Shown: in pieces, positions 6,869-13,945 of the stretch
Position numbering within the stretch: the stretch's first letter is position 1
Layout of the letters: the number at the start of each line of letters is the position of its first letter
Origin: JALOAP01 sp964632355
Lineage (GTDB): Bacteria > Chloroflexota > Dehalococcoidia > Tepidiformales > Tepidiformaceae
Assembly: GCA_964632355.1 (NCBI GenBank)
Contig: CAZWBW010000076.1
Coordinates: 1 to 14,203, forward strand
Length of the DNA stretch: 14,203 bases
Direction: 5' to 3'
The notes under the pieces: generated by a model
The model's input: the letters and a program-made list of their open reading frames with translations, nothing else
Told to the model about the DNA's origin: nothing
Database searches by the model: none
Program-made: the position numbers and the translations under genes

Positions 6869-6884
6869 TTTTTCACGTGAAACC
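6869..6884. promoter_or_regulatory. parS: parS site 3 (degenerate left arm)
   Basis: TTTTTCACGTGAAACC. The left arm has T where the consensus G should be and the last base is C, so this is probably the weakest site of the cluster. Confidence 0.75.
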
Positions 6885-6931
6885 TGCGCGGCCGCGGTTT
6901 TGCCCCGCGGGCTGCGCGCACTGCGCCCGAC

Positions 6932-6947
6932 TGTTCCACGTGAAACA
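6932..6947. promoter_or_regulatory. parS: parS site 4
   Basis: TGTTCCACGTGAAACA. Matches the consensus at every fixed position; the N positions are C and A. Confidence 0.95.
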
Positions 6948-7014
6948 CCGGTGGAGCGCCCGAGTCGCGGCAGCCGGATGCTACGTGGGTGAACCGCGGC
7001 ATCTTCCAGCTCGC

Positions 7015-7030
7015 GGTTTCACGTGAAACA
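7015..7030. promoter_or_regulatory. parS: parS site 5
   Basis: GGTTTCACGTGAAACA. The inner 14 bases are a perfect palindrome, with one outer mismatch to consensus. Confidence 0.93.
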
Positions 7031-7086
7031 CCGCCACCGAGGCAATGAGCGTGCCCCGCTTTCCCTCTTCCGCCAGCTGTACGGCC

Positions 7087-7102
7087 TGTTTCACGTGAAA
7101 CC
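7087..7102. promoter_or_regulatory. parS: parS site 6
   Basis: TGTTTCACGTGAAACC. The inner 14 bases are a perfect palindrome, with one outer mismatch. It lies 13 nt past the yidD stop codon. Confidence 0.93.
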
Positions 7103-7115
7103 GCCGCCCCGCTTC

Positions 7116-7328
7116 CTACTCCGGCACGGGATCGTAGCCGCGACCACCGCCCGGACGGCACCGGGCCAGCCGCTTGATCCCCAGCCAGGTGCCCCGCAAG
7201 GCGCCGTGACGCTCAATCGCCTCGTACGTGTACCGGGAACAGCTCGGCTCATACCGGCACGAGGGGGGCAACACAGGCGAAATGAACCGCTGATACCCCC
7301 GGATCGCCGCCAGCAAGAGCCACTTCAC
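7116..7328 (-). CDS. yidD: Membrane protein insertion efficiency factor YidD
   Basis: Encodes 70 residues, the usual family length (about 70-85). YidD is a small amphipathic, membrane-associated protein that assists YidC-dependent insertion. The conserved core is present: AIRGYQRFISPVLPPSCRYE (8-27), followed by PSCSRYTYEAIERHG and LGIKRLARCRPGGGRGYDPVP. The three family cysteines (CRYEPSC and ARCRP) are visible. The start is GTG at 7328, only 3 nt after the rnpA stop, so it is co-translated with rnpA. Downstream are 13 nt and then the parS cluster, rather than yidC directly as in many genomes. Confidence 0.96.
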   Translation of the reverse strand: MKWLLLAAIRGYQRFISPVLPPSCRYEPSCSRYTYEAIERHGALRGTWLGIKRLARCRPGGGRGYDPVPE

Positions 7329-7331
7329 CGC

Positions 7332-7664
7332 TTACTCCAGTAACTTCGCACGCCTCAGCTGCCGCTCCAGGTGCCGCCGAAGCTCCCAAAACGACGCCGT
7401 CATCGCTCCAGGGCGCGCCGTCACAACTACATCGTACCCCTCGCGGACCGGCAGCTGGCGCGCCGCCTCCCGCATCCGCCGCCGAACCCGGTTCCGAGCC
7501 GTCGCACGCTTGTCCAGCTTCCGGCCGACCGCGAACCCCCAGCGCGTTCGCCCCTCCTCGTTCGGGCGCCACCGCACAACAAGAAGGGGACCGTGTACCA
7601 CGGTCCCCTCTCGATATGCTCGATCGAACGCTTCGCCCTTCGCCAGGCTCCGCGAACGGTCCAC
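7332..7664 (-). CDS. rnpA: Ribonuclease P protein component RnpA
   Basis: Encodes 110 residues, normal for the family. It binds RNase P RNA and helps mature the 5' end of tRNAs. The N-terminus SLAKGEAFDRAYREG matches the usual opening, GFAVGRKL is the central strand, and the RNR-box helix KRATARNRVRRRMREAAR (52-69) is the signature. The start is GTG at 7664, with GGAG just upstream and 11 nt after the rpmH stop. yidD follows after 3 nt. Confidence 0.96.
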   Translation of the reverse strand: MDRSRSLAKGEAFDRAYREGTVVHGPLLVVRWRPNEEGRTRWGFAVGRKLDKRATARNRVRRRMREAARQLPVREGYDVVVTARPGAMTASFWELRRHLERQLRRAKLLE

Positions 7665-7675
7665 AGCTCCGGTCC

Positions 7676-7819
7676 TTAGACCACCGTCAGCCGCTTCCGG
7701 CCCTTCAGACGGCGCGCCTTGAGGATCGCGCGCCCCGCACGGGTCGCCATCCGACCCCGGAAGCCATGCCGCCGAGCTCGGCGCCGCCTGCTGGGTTGGT
7801 ACGTGCGCTTCGTCGACAC
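7676..7819 (-). CDS. rpmH: 50S ribosomal protein L34
   Basis: Encodes 47 residues beginning MSTKRTYQPSRRRRARRHGF and ending in the basic tail LKARRLKGRKRLTVV, an unmistakable bL34. It is short but complete. The start is GTG at 7819, with a strong AGGAGGG 4 nt upstream. It heads the rpmH-rnpA-yidD run. In many bacteria dnaA lies divergent upstream; here the slt stop codon lies 69 nt upstream on the same strand. Confidence 0.97.
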   Translation of the reverse strand: MSTKRTYQPSRRRRARRHGFRGRMATRAGRAILKARRLKGRKRLTVV

Positions 7820-7888
7820 GGCACCCTCCTAATTCCCTTTGGTCATCACAGACTACCGGATGCCTGCCCTAACAGGCGAATTCCCGCG
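7820..7888 (-). promoter_or_regulatory. slt-rpmH intergenic region with short inverted repeat
   Basis: This 69-bp gap must hold any promoter for the rpmH operon and the end of slt transcription. A GCCTG/CAGGC stem with a 6-nt loop lies at 7862-7877, without a following T-run. The rpmH Shine-Dalgarno AGGAGGG occupies 7824-7830. No convincing -35/-10 pair was found. Confidence 0.35.
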
Positions 7889-10117
7889 CTAGCGCCATGC
7901 CTGCCTGTAATGCGCATAGTGTTCCATCACGTACACGACATAACCTTTGGTCTCCGCGATGTCCAGCGCGGCTACCCAGTCCGCCCCGGTCGGGCCGCCG
8001 ACCATCTCGTTCCACCGTTCGACGTTCCCAGGGCCCGCGTTATACGCGGCCAACGCCCGGTAGGGGTCGCCCCACCGCTCGAACTGCACCGCCAGGTAAT
8101 GCGCACCGAACTCCAGGCTCACCGCCGGCCGGAACAGGTCGTCCGCCTGGAACCCGTCGTACCCGATCGACTGCGCGATCCCCTCGCCTGTCGGCGGAAT
8201 CACCTGCGTCAGGCCGAGCGCCCCCGCGTGCGACCCGGCCGTGCGGTCCCACGCGCTTTCCTGGCGCACCATCGCCGCGACGAACAGCGGATCGAGGTCG
8301 TTCTTCCGCGCCACTTCGTCGACCAGTTCCGGGTAGCCGATCGGGTACGCGAGCTGCAGGAGCGCCTTCGGGACCTCGTGGGACGGGGCGCCTACCAGCC
8401 GCTGCAGCCTGACCGCGAGTCCCGTCGTCACCTCGGGCAGGCCCAGTTCGTCCGCTTCGCGCAGCACTCGGAGCACCTGCCACGGGTCTTCCGTGTCCGC
8501 CGCCCGGCGCAGCACCGCGATCGCCTCCCGTCGCAGCCCGACCGCGAGGAATTCGCCGGCCACCGTCGGCGCCCCGGCCAGCGGAGCGCCGCCCGTACGT
8601 TCGGCCAGCCAGCCCTCGATGCTCGCCCAATCGCGTTCGCCCTGCGCAGGCAGCGGCTCGTAGCGCACATCGATGTCGCCGAGCAGACCCAGCTTCCGCG
8701 CGGCCTCCTCGCCGTAGAAATCGAGCGGGCCCGCCGCCATCGCAGCTTCGTACGCAGCCGAGGCGCCTTCGCCGTTCCCGAGCGCCTCGAGCGCGCGGCC
8801 CTTCCAGTACAGGATTTCCGGGTCTTGCACGCCGAGGCTGTCCCACACGGCTACGGCGCCCGCCAGATCGCCCGCGTCGAGGAGCACCTGCCCCGCTCGC
8901 CGCGCCGCATCCCGCGTGAAATCGCCCTGCGGCCCTTCGCGCACCAGCGCCGCGTACCGCGCCGAGGCCGACGGCGCATCTCCAAGGCTTTCCATAACTC
9001 GCGCGGCCCAGTACCGCGCCCGGTGGGCGTAGTCCGAACCGGGGTCCTGCGCGGCCGCGAGGTCGTATGCGGCGATGGCCTCCACCGCGTTTCCCCCGTC
9101 TTCGTGCGCCGCGCCCAGGTAGAACGCTTCGAACGCCTGGTTCGCCGGCGAATCGCCTTCCGTCTCCCCGACCGCGTACTCCAGCACCCCCTGGGCCTCC
9201 GCGTACATGCCGTGCCGGTAGTACACGAGCCCCTCCGCGCCGGGATCGACGCCGATACCTGCCGCGCGCAGCTCGTCGATCGCCGGCCGGGCAACCCACG
9301 ACGCCGGGAACTCCGTCACGATGCGCCGAAGGTGCGTCGCGAACGTGTCGGTATCGCCGACCTCCCGGGCGGCCATCGCGAGTTCGAAATGCGTGCCCGG
9401 CCCTTCGTCGATCGCGACCGCGAGCTGAAGCCACCGGACCTGTCCCGCGCGGTCGCCGCGCTCCCGTGCGATGTCGGCCAGCCCCCGGTACGCCGCGGCA
9501 ACGAGCTCCTCGGGCGTCGCGGGGCTGGTGAGGAGCGCGTTCCACCGCTCTTCCGCGGCTTCGTCTTCGCCCAATCGGCCAAGTCCGCGGGCGTACTCCG
9601 CCACGATGTAGGGCTGCAGCGCGTCGCCCTCGACCGTGGACGCCAGTTCGCGCAACGCATCGACCGCGCCAACGTGGTCACCCGCCTCGCTCAACCGGAC
9701 CGCAAGCAGGTAGCTCGCCCGCCGATGGGCTGTCGACTCGGGTGCCGCCACCGCCACCGCTTCGCGCAGTTCAGCGACGGAGCCCTCCTGGTCGCCCGTT
9801 TCGTAGAGCGCCACCGCCGCTGCCAGCCGCGCCTCGGCCTGTGTCGTGGGATCCGGCGCCGCGGCCGCAGCCGTGCGTGCGGCCTCCGCGGCATCTTCGA
9901 ACCGGCCATCCCGGAGCATCCGCCCGGCGCTCGCGAGCACCTCGGCGGCGTCGATGCCCGGGCGAGCCTCGGTGGTCGCCAGCCGGGGGTCGAAGGAGCC
10001 GCTCTCCGGCGTCGCCGATCCGCCGTCGCAGGCAGTCAGAACGACCGCAGCCGCAGCCGCAAGGAAAGTTGTCCTTCCCCAGGAGGCTCCGGAAACGAAT
10101 TTGCGATTGCGTTTCAC
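7889..10117 (-). CDS. Lytic transglycosylase lipoprotein with TPR-like repeats (Slt family)
   Basis: Encodes 742 residues from GTG at 10117. The basic MKRNRK start and hydrophobic FLAAAAAVVLTAC give a clean lipobox with Cys30. Residues of about 40-570 are alanine-rich helical repeats of TPR type (for example AARVMESLGDAPSASARYAA). The C-terminal 150 residues form an SLT domain: catalytic Glu620 in RQESAWD, then GLTQVIPPTGEGIA and ALAAYNAGPGNVERW. Such enzymes cleave the MurNAc-GlcNAc bond to form 1,6-anhydroMurNAc, and the helical superhelix resembles the Slt70 layout. A TTG at 10159 would add 14 residues; GTG at 10117 was preferred because it gives a typical signal peptide. alr is divergent. 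Confidence 0.9.
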   Translation of the reverse strand: MKRNRKFVSGASWGRTTFLAAAAAVVLTACDGGSATPESGSFDPRLATTEARPGIDAAEVLASAGRMLRDGRFEDAAEAARTAAAAAPDPTTQAEARLAAAVALYETGDQEGSVAELREAVAVAAPESTAHRRASYLLAVRLSEAGDHVGAVDALRELASTVEGDALQPYIVAEYARGLGRLGEDEAAEERWNALLTSPATPEELVAAAYRGLADIARERGDRAGQVRWLQLAVAIDEGPGTHFELAMAAREVGDTDTFATHLRRIVTEFPASWVARPAIDELRAAGIGVDPGAEGLVYYRHGMYAEAQGVLEYAVGETEGDSPANQAFEAFYLGAAHEDGGNAVEAIAAYDLAAAQDPGSDYAHRARYWAARVMESLGDAPSASARYAALVREGPQGDFTRDAARRAGQVLLDAGDLAGAVAVWDSLGVQDPEILYWKGRALEALGNGEGASAAYEAAMAAGPLDFYGEEAARKLGLLGDIDVRYEPLPAQGERDWASIEGWLAERTGGAPLAGAPTVAGEFLAVGLRREAIAVLRRAADTEDPWQVLRVLREADELGLPEVTTGLAVRLQRLVGAPSHEVPKALLQLAYPIGYPELVDEVARKNDLDPLFVAAMVRQESAWDRTAGSHAGALGLTQVIPPTGEGIAQSIGYDGFQADDLFRPAVSLEFGAHYLAVQFERWGDPYRALAAYNAGPGNVERWNEMVGGPTGADWVAALDIAETKGYVVYVMEHYAHYRQAWR

Positions 10118-10197
10118 CCGCACCGGGCCGATGCTAGGGAGCGCGACGGGCCGCTTCAAGGTACGTAGTTTTCATAACAAAAGGCCAGTTTACCCGC
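10118..10197. promoter_or_regulatory. Divergent slt/alr intergenic region
   Basis: The 80 bp between the two divergent genes include a locally AT-rich patch around 10160-10185 (TAGTTTTCATAACAAAAGG), which stands out in this GC-rich DNA and probably holds both promoters. No strong Shine-Dalgarno precedes either start. The hexamers CATAAC on the plus strand and TATGAA on the minus strand are only candidate -10 elements. Confidence 0.35.
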
Positions 10198-11412
10198 ATG
10201 ACCGAACTCACCGGGTCTGCGCACGCCTCTCCCGGCACCGGCGCGGGCACGTCCACGCGAACCGCATCCACCACGCTCCAAACGGCCACTCGTGCGCTCA
10301 ACGCCTGGATCGAAATCGATCTCGATGCGCTCGAAGGCAACCTCGCTGCACTCCGGTCGACCCTCGACCCGGGTGTCGAAGTCATCGCTGTCGTAAAGGC
10401 GAACGCATACGGCGCGGGCGTCGCGGGCATCGCCCCGGCGCTCGAAGCCGCCGGCGTCGACCGGTTCGCAACGGTGTGGGTGCCCGAGGCGGTGGCGCTG
10501 CGGCAGCTCGGCATTACGAAGCCGGTGTTGGTGCTCGGACACGCCTTCCCCGAAGAGGCAGCGACTGCCGTAGAACACGACATAACCCTGACCGTCCACT
10601 CGCTCGACCTCGGCAAGGCGCTTTCGGCGGTGGCGACAGAGCGGGGCCGCATCGCGAACGTCCACCTCCACATCGACAGCGGCCTCCACCGCGACGGCAT
10701 CACGCTCAACGAGGCGGTGGCGCTCGCCGAAGAGCTCCGCCGTCTGCCGGGGCTTCGCGTCGAAGGCCTGAGTACCCATATGGCCAACGCCGACGAACCG
10801 GACGACTCCTTCTCCGATGTGCAGGCGAGCCTCTTCGCGAAGGCGATCGAACGGCTGCCCTGGGTCCCGTACCGGCACACGGCCAACTCCGCGACGGCGC
10901 TGCGGCGGCGCGAACTGCGGTACGACGGCGTGCGCATCGGCCTCGCGATGCACGGCGTCCTCCCGGACAACACCCCGGACCCGGGCGTCCGGCCGATTCT
11001 CTCGCTGAAGGCGCGCGTCGCCCGTGTGGCCGAGGTGCCGGTCGGCGAAGGAGTCAGTTACGGGCTCACCTGGCGGGCGACGAGGCCGTCCCAGGTCGCG
11101 CTCGTGCCGGTGGGATACGCCGATGGGTGGTCCCGACACCTGAGCAACGCCGGGCAGGTGCTCATCGGCGGCCGCCGCTGCCCAATGGTCGGCCGGGTGT
11201 GCATGGACCAGTTCCTCGCCGATGTCACCGACGTCCCCGGTGTGCGCGAAGGCGACGAGGTCGTGCTCATCGGCCAGCAGAGCGGCGAGCGCCTCACCGC
11301 CGACGATGTTGCCGAATGGGCCGGGACCATTTCGTGGGACGTGCTGGCCTCGTTGCAGGCGAGGCTCCCCCGCATCTTCCACCGCAACGGCGTCGTCGAA
11401 CTTATCGCCTAG
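10198..11412 (+). CDS. alr: Alanine racemase
   Basis: Encodes 404 residues. A cytosolic PLP enzyme that interconverts L- and D-alanine for peptidoglycan. The PLP lysine is Lys67 in AVVKANAYGAG. The opposing catalytic tyrosine is Tyr288 in GEGVSYGLTW. IEIDLDALEGNL (38-49) starts the TIM barrel, and MVGRVCMDQ (330-338) is the C-terminal signature. A 35-residue Ser/Thr/Ala-rich N-terminal extension precedes the fold; no alternative start lies between. The usual Lys in the VHLKIDTGM motif, carbamylated in the Geobacillus enzyme, is replaced by His158 (VHLHIDSGLHR). Length is slightly above the typical 360-390 because of the extension. It is divergent from slt, pairing synthesis and turnover of the wall. 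Confidence 0.96.
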   Translation: MTELTGSAHASPGTGAGTSTRTASTTLQTATRALNAWIEIDLDALEGNLAALRSTLDPGVEVIAVVKANAYGAGVAGIAPALEAAGVDRFATVWVPEAVALRQLGITKPVLVLGHAFPEEAATAVEHDITLTVHSLDLGKALSAVATERGRIANVHLHIDSGLHRDGITLNEAVALAEELRRLPGLRVEGLSTHMANADEPDDSFSDVQASLFAKAIERLPWVPYRHTANSATALRRRELRYDGVRIGLAMHGVLPDNTPDPGVRPILSLKARVARVAEVPVGEGVSYGLTWRATRPSQVALVPVGYADGWSRHLSNAGQVLIGGRRCPMVGRVCMDQFLADVTDVPGVREGDEVVLIGQQSGERLTADDVAEWAGTISWDVLASLQARLPRIFHRNGVVELIA

Positions 11413-11413
11413 C

Positions 11414-11646
11414 GTTCGAAACCCGGTTCGGTTGGCGTTCGGATCCGGGTTTGGATCCCGGTTGGTTTGCGTTCGAAACAGCCATCGAAAGCCGAACGCT
11501 TCCCGGCGCAATCTCTATCCTCTCGCTGATCCGAACCCCGTACCGAACCGGATCCAAACCCCGTTTCGAACCGCTCGAGAACCCCGAAATGACCCCGTTT
11601 CGAACCTGAGAGCGGCCTCGGGAAGCCCCTGATCCGAACGTTCGAA
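11414..11646. repeat. Symmetric degenerate repeat block between alr and obgE
   Basis: Two copies of GTTCGAAAC on the left (11414-11422, 11471-11479) face two inverted copies GTTTCGAAC on the right (11563-11571, 11597-11605). GGGTTTGGATCC (11447-11458) has its exact reverse complement at 11550-11561. CCCCGTTTCGAACC occurs twice, 34 bp apart (11559-11572, 11593-11606). GATCCGAAC recurs at 11528 and 11631 and inverted at 11437. The block starts one base past the alr stop. Its transcript could fold into a long branched hairpin. No gene or transposase lies in it. Confidence 0.7.
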
Positions 11647-11668
11647 CGCCCTCACCATCCCTATCTCT

Positions 11669-11700
11669 CCTTCTATTAATAGGAAGGGTTTGTCAGGATG
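11669..11700 (+). promoter_or_regulatory. AT-rich palindrome and leader before obgE
   Basis: CTATTAATAG (11673-11682) is a perfect 10-bp palindrome within CCTTCTATTAATAGGAAGG, the most AT-rich point of the region. It may be a -10 element (TATTAAT) or an operator. AGGA at 11695 and GGGG at 11700 are the only Shine-Dalgarno candidates before obgE. Confidence 0.35.
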
Positions 11701-11708
11701 GGGTGGCA

Positions 11709-12965
11709 ATGCTGGATTCGGTTGAGATCGAGGTGACGGGTGGAACGGGCGGACATGGGCTCGTCAGCTTCCGCCGAGAGAAGTTCGTACCCAAGGGTGG
11801 CCCCGACGGTGGCGATGGTGGCCGCGGTGGCCGTGTGTTCCTTCGTGCCGTCGACGACATCTACACCCTCGAGCAATACCGATCGAAGAAGAAGTTCAAG
11901 GCGCAGAACGGCGGCAACGGTGGCCCAAACCTCCGCCACGGTGCCAACGGCGAAGACCTCTACCTCGATGTGCCGGCCGGTACGGTGGTCATCGACGCCG
12001 AAACCGACGACCTGCTCGCCGACCTGAAGAAGCCCGGCGAAACGATCCTGGTCGCGTTTGGTGGCCGCGGTGGCTGGGGAAACAAGCGCTTCGCGACGTC
12101 GACGAACAAGGCTCCGACCTATTCGCAGAAGGGCCAGGAAGGCGAGACCGTTCGCCTGCGCCTCGAACTGCGCCTGCTCGCCGACGTGGGATTGCTCGGG
12201 CTGCCCAACGCCGGTAAGTCGACGCTCCTGGCGGCAGTTTCGAACGCCAAACCGAAGATTGCGTCCTACCCGTTCACGACGCTCGAACCCATGCTCGGAG
12301 TGGTGCAGGTTGGCTATGACCGGTTCACCCTTGCGGACTTGCCCGGGCTGGTCGAAGGCGCGAGCGAAGGGTACGGGCTCGGGTTCGAATTCCTGAAGCA
12401 CGTGCGGCGCTGCCGGGTGCTCCTTCACGTGGTCGACAGCACGTCACCCGACCCGGTGACTGACTACGAACTCATCGAAAGCGAAGTGCACGCGTACGAC
12501 CCGAAGCTCGACGACATCCCGCGGGTCATCGCGGTCACGAAGGCGGACCTCGACCCCGAGGGCGCGAAGAAGTCGGCAAAGACCCTCGCCGAGCACGTCC
12601 GGAAGCCGGTTCGCGTTATCTCCTCGACCGAACGCCTGGGGACGGACGAACTGATGGCCGAGCTCATGGAGATCGTGCAGGCCGAACGGGAGAAGGCCGA
12701 GGCCGCGCCGCCCGAGGAGCTCGTGGTGCTGCGCCCACGCCCCACCGAACGCTTCTCCGTGCGCCGCATCGACGAGAACACGTTCGAGGTCGAGGGCCAA
12801 CGCGTCGTGACGTTCGTCGAGATGATGGACACCGGCATGGAAGGCGCGCTCGACGAAGTCCGCCGGCGGCTCGAACGGTGGGGCGTCGCGAAGGCGCTGG
12901 AACGCGAAGGCATCAAGCGCGGCGATATCGTGCGCTTCGGCACCGTCGAACTGGAGTGGGAGTGA
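11709..12965 (+). CDS. obgE: GTPase ObgE/CgtA
   Basis: Encodes 418 residues, the normal family length with a C-terminal OCT domain. It is a ribosome-associated GTPase needed for 50S maturation and stress control. Domains in order: glycine-rich Obg fold (1-158, e.g. PKGGPDGGDGGRGGRVFLRA); G domain with G1 GLPNAGKST, G2 YPFTTLEPMLG, G3 DLPGLVEGASEGYGLG, G4 TKAD and G5 ISST; and OCT domain from about 345 (RPTERFSVRRIDENTFEVEG). G4 reads TKAD rather than the usual NKxD. ATG at 11709 was chosen; an in-frame GTG at 11703 would add Met-Ala and cannot be excluded. The gene follows alr after 296 nt. Confidence 0.96.
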   Translation: MLDSVEIEVTGGTGGHGLVSFRREKFVPKGGPDGGDGGRGGRVFLRAVDDIYTLEQYRSKKKFKAQNGGNGGPNLRHGANGEDLYLDVPAGTVVIDAETDDLLADLKKPGETILVAFGGRGGWGNKRFATSTNKAPTYSQKGQEGETVRLRLELRLLADVGLLGLPNAGKSTLLAAVSNAKPKIASYPFTTLEPMLGVVQVGYDRFTLADLPGLVEGASEGYGLGFEFLKHVRRCRVLLHVVDSTSPDPVTDYELIESEVHAYDPKLDDIPRVIAVTKADLDPEGAKKSAKTLAEHVRKPVRVISSTERLGTDELMAELMEIVQAEREKAEAAPPEELVVLRPRPTERFSVRRIDENTFEVEGQRVVTFVEMMDTGMEGALDEVRRRLERWGVAKALEREGIKRGDIVRFGTVELEWE

Positions 12966-13021
12966 GCGCCAACCGGCACGGGTAGCGTAGGATTGCGCCG
13001 AGCCAGTTCATGGAGGGCGCG

Positions 13022-13945
13022 ATGACGGACCACCCGCTGCCGAGCGAAGAGGAAGTCCTCGGGTACTTCGGACGCTATAGCAACTGGGGGCGCTGGGGCC
13101 CCGACGACAACGCGGGCACCATTAACCTCATCACCCCCGAGAAGCGCCAGAAGGCGGCCCAGCTGGTGCGAAGCGGCCGCACCGTCTCGCTTGCCTACCC
13201 GCTGAACACCGTCGGCGGGCCGGGCAACTGGAACCCCGCGCAACACTACATGCGCGTCGGGCCCGAGGCCTCCGCCGACTACATCGGCCTGCTCTACCAC
13301 GGGTACGCGACCACGCACATCGATGCGCTCTGTCACATCTTCTACGAGGGCAGGATGTACAACGGTCGCCCCGCGAGTGAGGTGACCTCCGCCGGCGCGA
13401 AGGCGGGCGCAGTCGACGCCTGGGCGAACGGGATCATGACCCGCGGGGTGCTTATCGATATCCCGCGGTTTCGCGGCGAACCCCACGTGACCATCGAACG
13501 GCCCGTCCGCGGCTGGGAGATCGAAGCGGCCGCCGAAAAGCAGGGGACGCCGCTCGAACCGGGCGACGCGGTTGTGGTCTACAGCGGCCGGCAGTCGTTC
13601 TATGCCGCGAACCCCGAGCGCGTGCCGGGGGTGCACCCGCAACCGGGCCTCCACGCCGACGTCATTCCCGTGCTGGCCGAAAACGACGCGGCGCTCCTGG
13701 TGTGGGACATGATGGACGCGCGCCCCTCTGGTTACCGCTCGTTCGACGAACCGCGGCGGCCGGGCGGGCCGGTGCACATCTTCGCGATTGTGATGCTCGG
13801 GCTTCCGCTGCTCGATAACGCGCGCCTCGAACCGCTCGCGGAGGCCTGCGCGCAGGAGGGCCGCTACGAGTTCCTGCTGACGGTGAACCCGCTGAACGTC
13901 CGCGGCGGAACAGGCTCGCCGGTGAACCCGATCGCCGTGCTGTAG
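13022..13945 (+). CDS. Cyclase family metal-dependent hydrolase (kynurenine formamidase-like)
   Basis: Encodes 307 residues, the long branch of the cyclase/formamidase family, whose members hydrolyse amide or lactam bonds using a bound divalent metal. The diagnostic motif is HGYATTHIDALCHIFYEG (93-110); His99, Asp101 and His105 are the probable metal ligands, and MYNG follows. Near the N-terminus GRWGPDDNAGTINLITPEK is typical of this branch. An upstream in-frame ATG at 13010 exists, but GGAGGG at 13012-13017 sits 4 nt before the ATG at 13022, which decides the start. The gene follows obgE after 56 nt. The substrate is unknown; no tryptophan-catabolism neighbours are present to support a true kynurenine formamidase. 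Confidence 0.88.
   Translation: MTDHPLPSEEEVLGYFGRYSNWGRWGPDDNAGTINLITPEKRQKAAQLVRSGRTVSLAYPLNTVGGPGNWNPAQHYMRVGPEASADYIGLLYHGYATTHIDALCHIFYEGRMYNGRPASEVTSAGAKAGAVDAWANGIMTRGVLIDIPRFRGEPHVTIERPVRGWEIEAAAEKQGTPLEPGDAVVVYSGRQSFYAANPERVPGVHPQPGLHADVIPVLAENDAALLVWDMMDARPSGYRSFDEPRRPGGPVHIFAIVMLGLPLLDNARLEPLAEACAQEGRYEFLLTVNPLNVRGGTGSPVNPIAVL

Larger units (their letters stand above)
6784..7102. other. parS cluster (six ParB-binding palindromes)
   Basis: Six copies of the CACGTG-centred parS palindrome lie in the gene-free interval between yidD and the lipoprotein gene. Their CACGTG cores start at 6789, 6822, 6874, 6937, 7020 and 7092. The known bacterial consensus is TGTTNCACGTGNAACA. The spacings of 33, 52, 63, 83 and 72 bp are all close to whole multiples of 10.5 bp. 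parA and parB in the same window make the parABS assignment firm. No other good parS was seen in the window. Confidence 0.95.

Noticed and set aside
7616..10168. An 850-codon plus-strand open frame antisense to slt and rpmH
   Set aside because: It is opposite clear coding sequence (Slt domain, bL34). Its translation is Arg/Pro-rich and has no domain; it is a by-product of GC-rich codon use.
11414..11479. GTTCGAA motifs resembling a tRNA T-loop
   Set aside because: No acceptor, D or anticodon arms could be assembled around them; they belong to the repeat block.
13483..13496. CACGTG inside the cyclase gene, and similar cores in obgE near 12400 and 12425
   Set aside because: The flanking arms do not match the parS consensus and they lie in coding sequence.
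12464..13777. A 437-codon minus-strand open frame opposite obgE and the cyclase gene
   Set aside because: It crosses two well-supported plus-strand genes and shows no recognisable motif.
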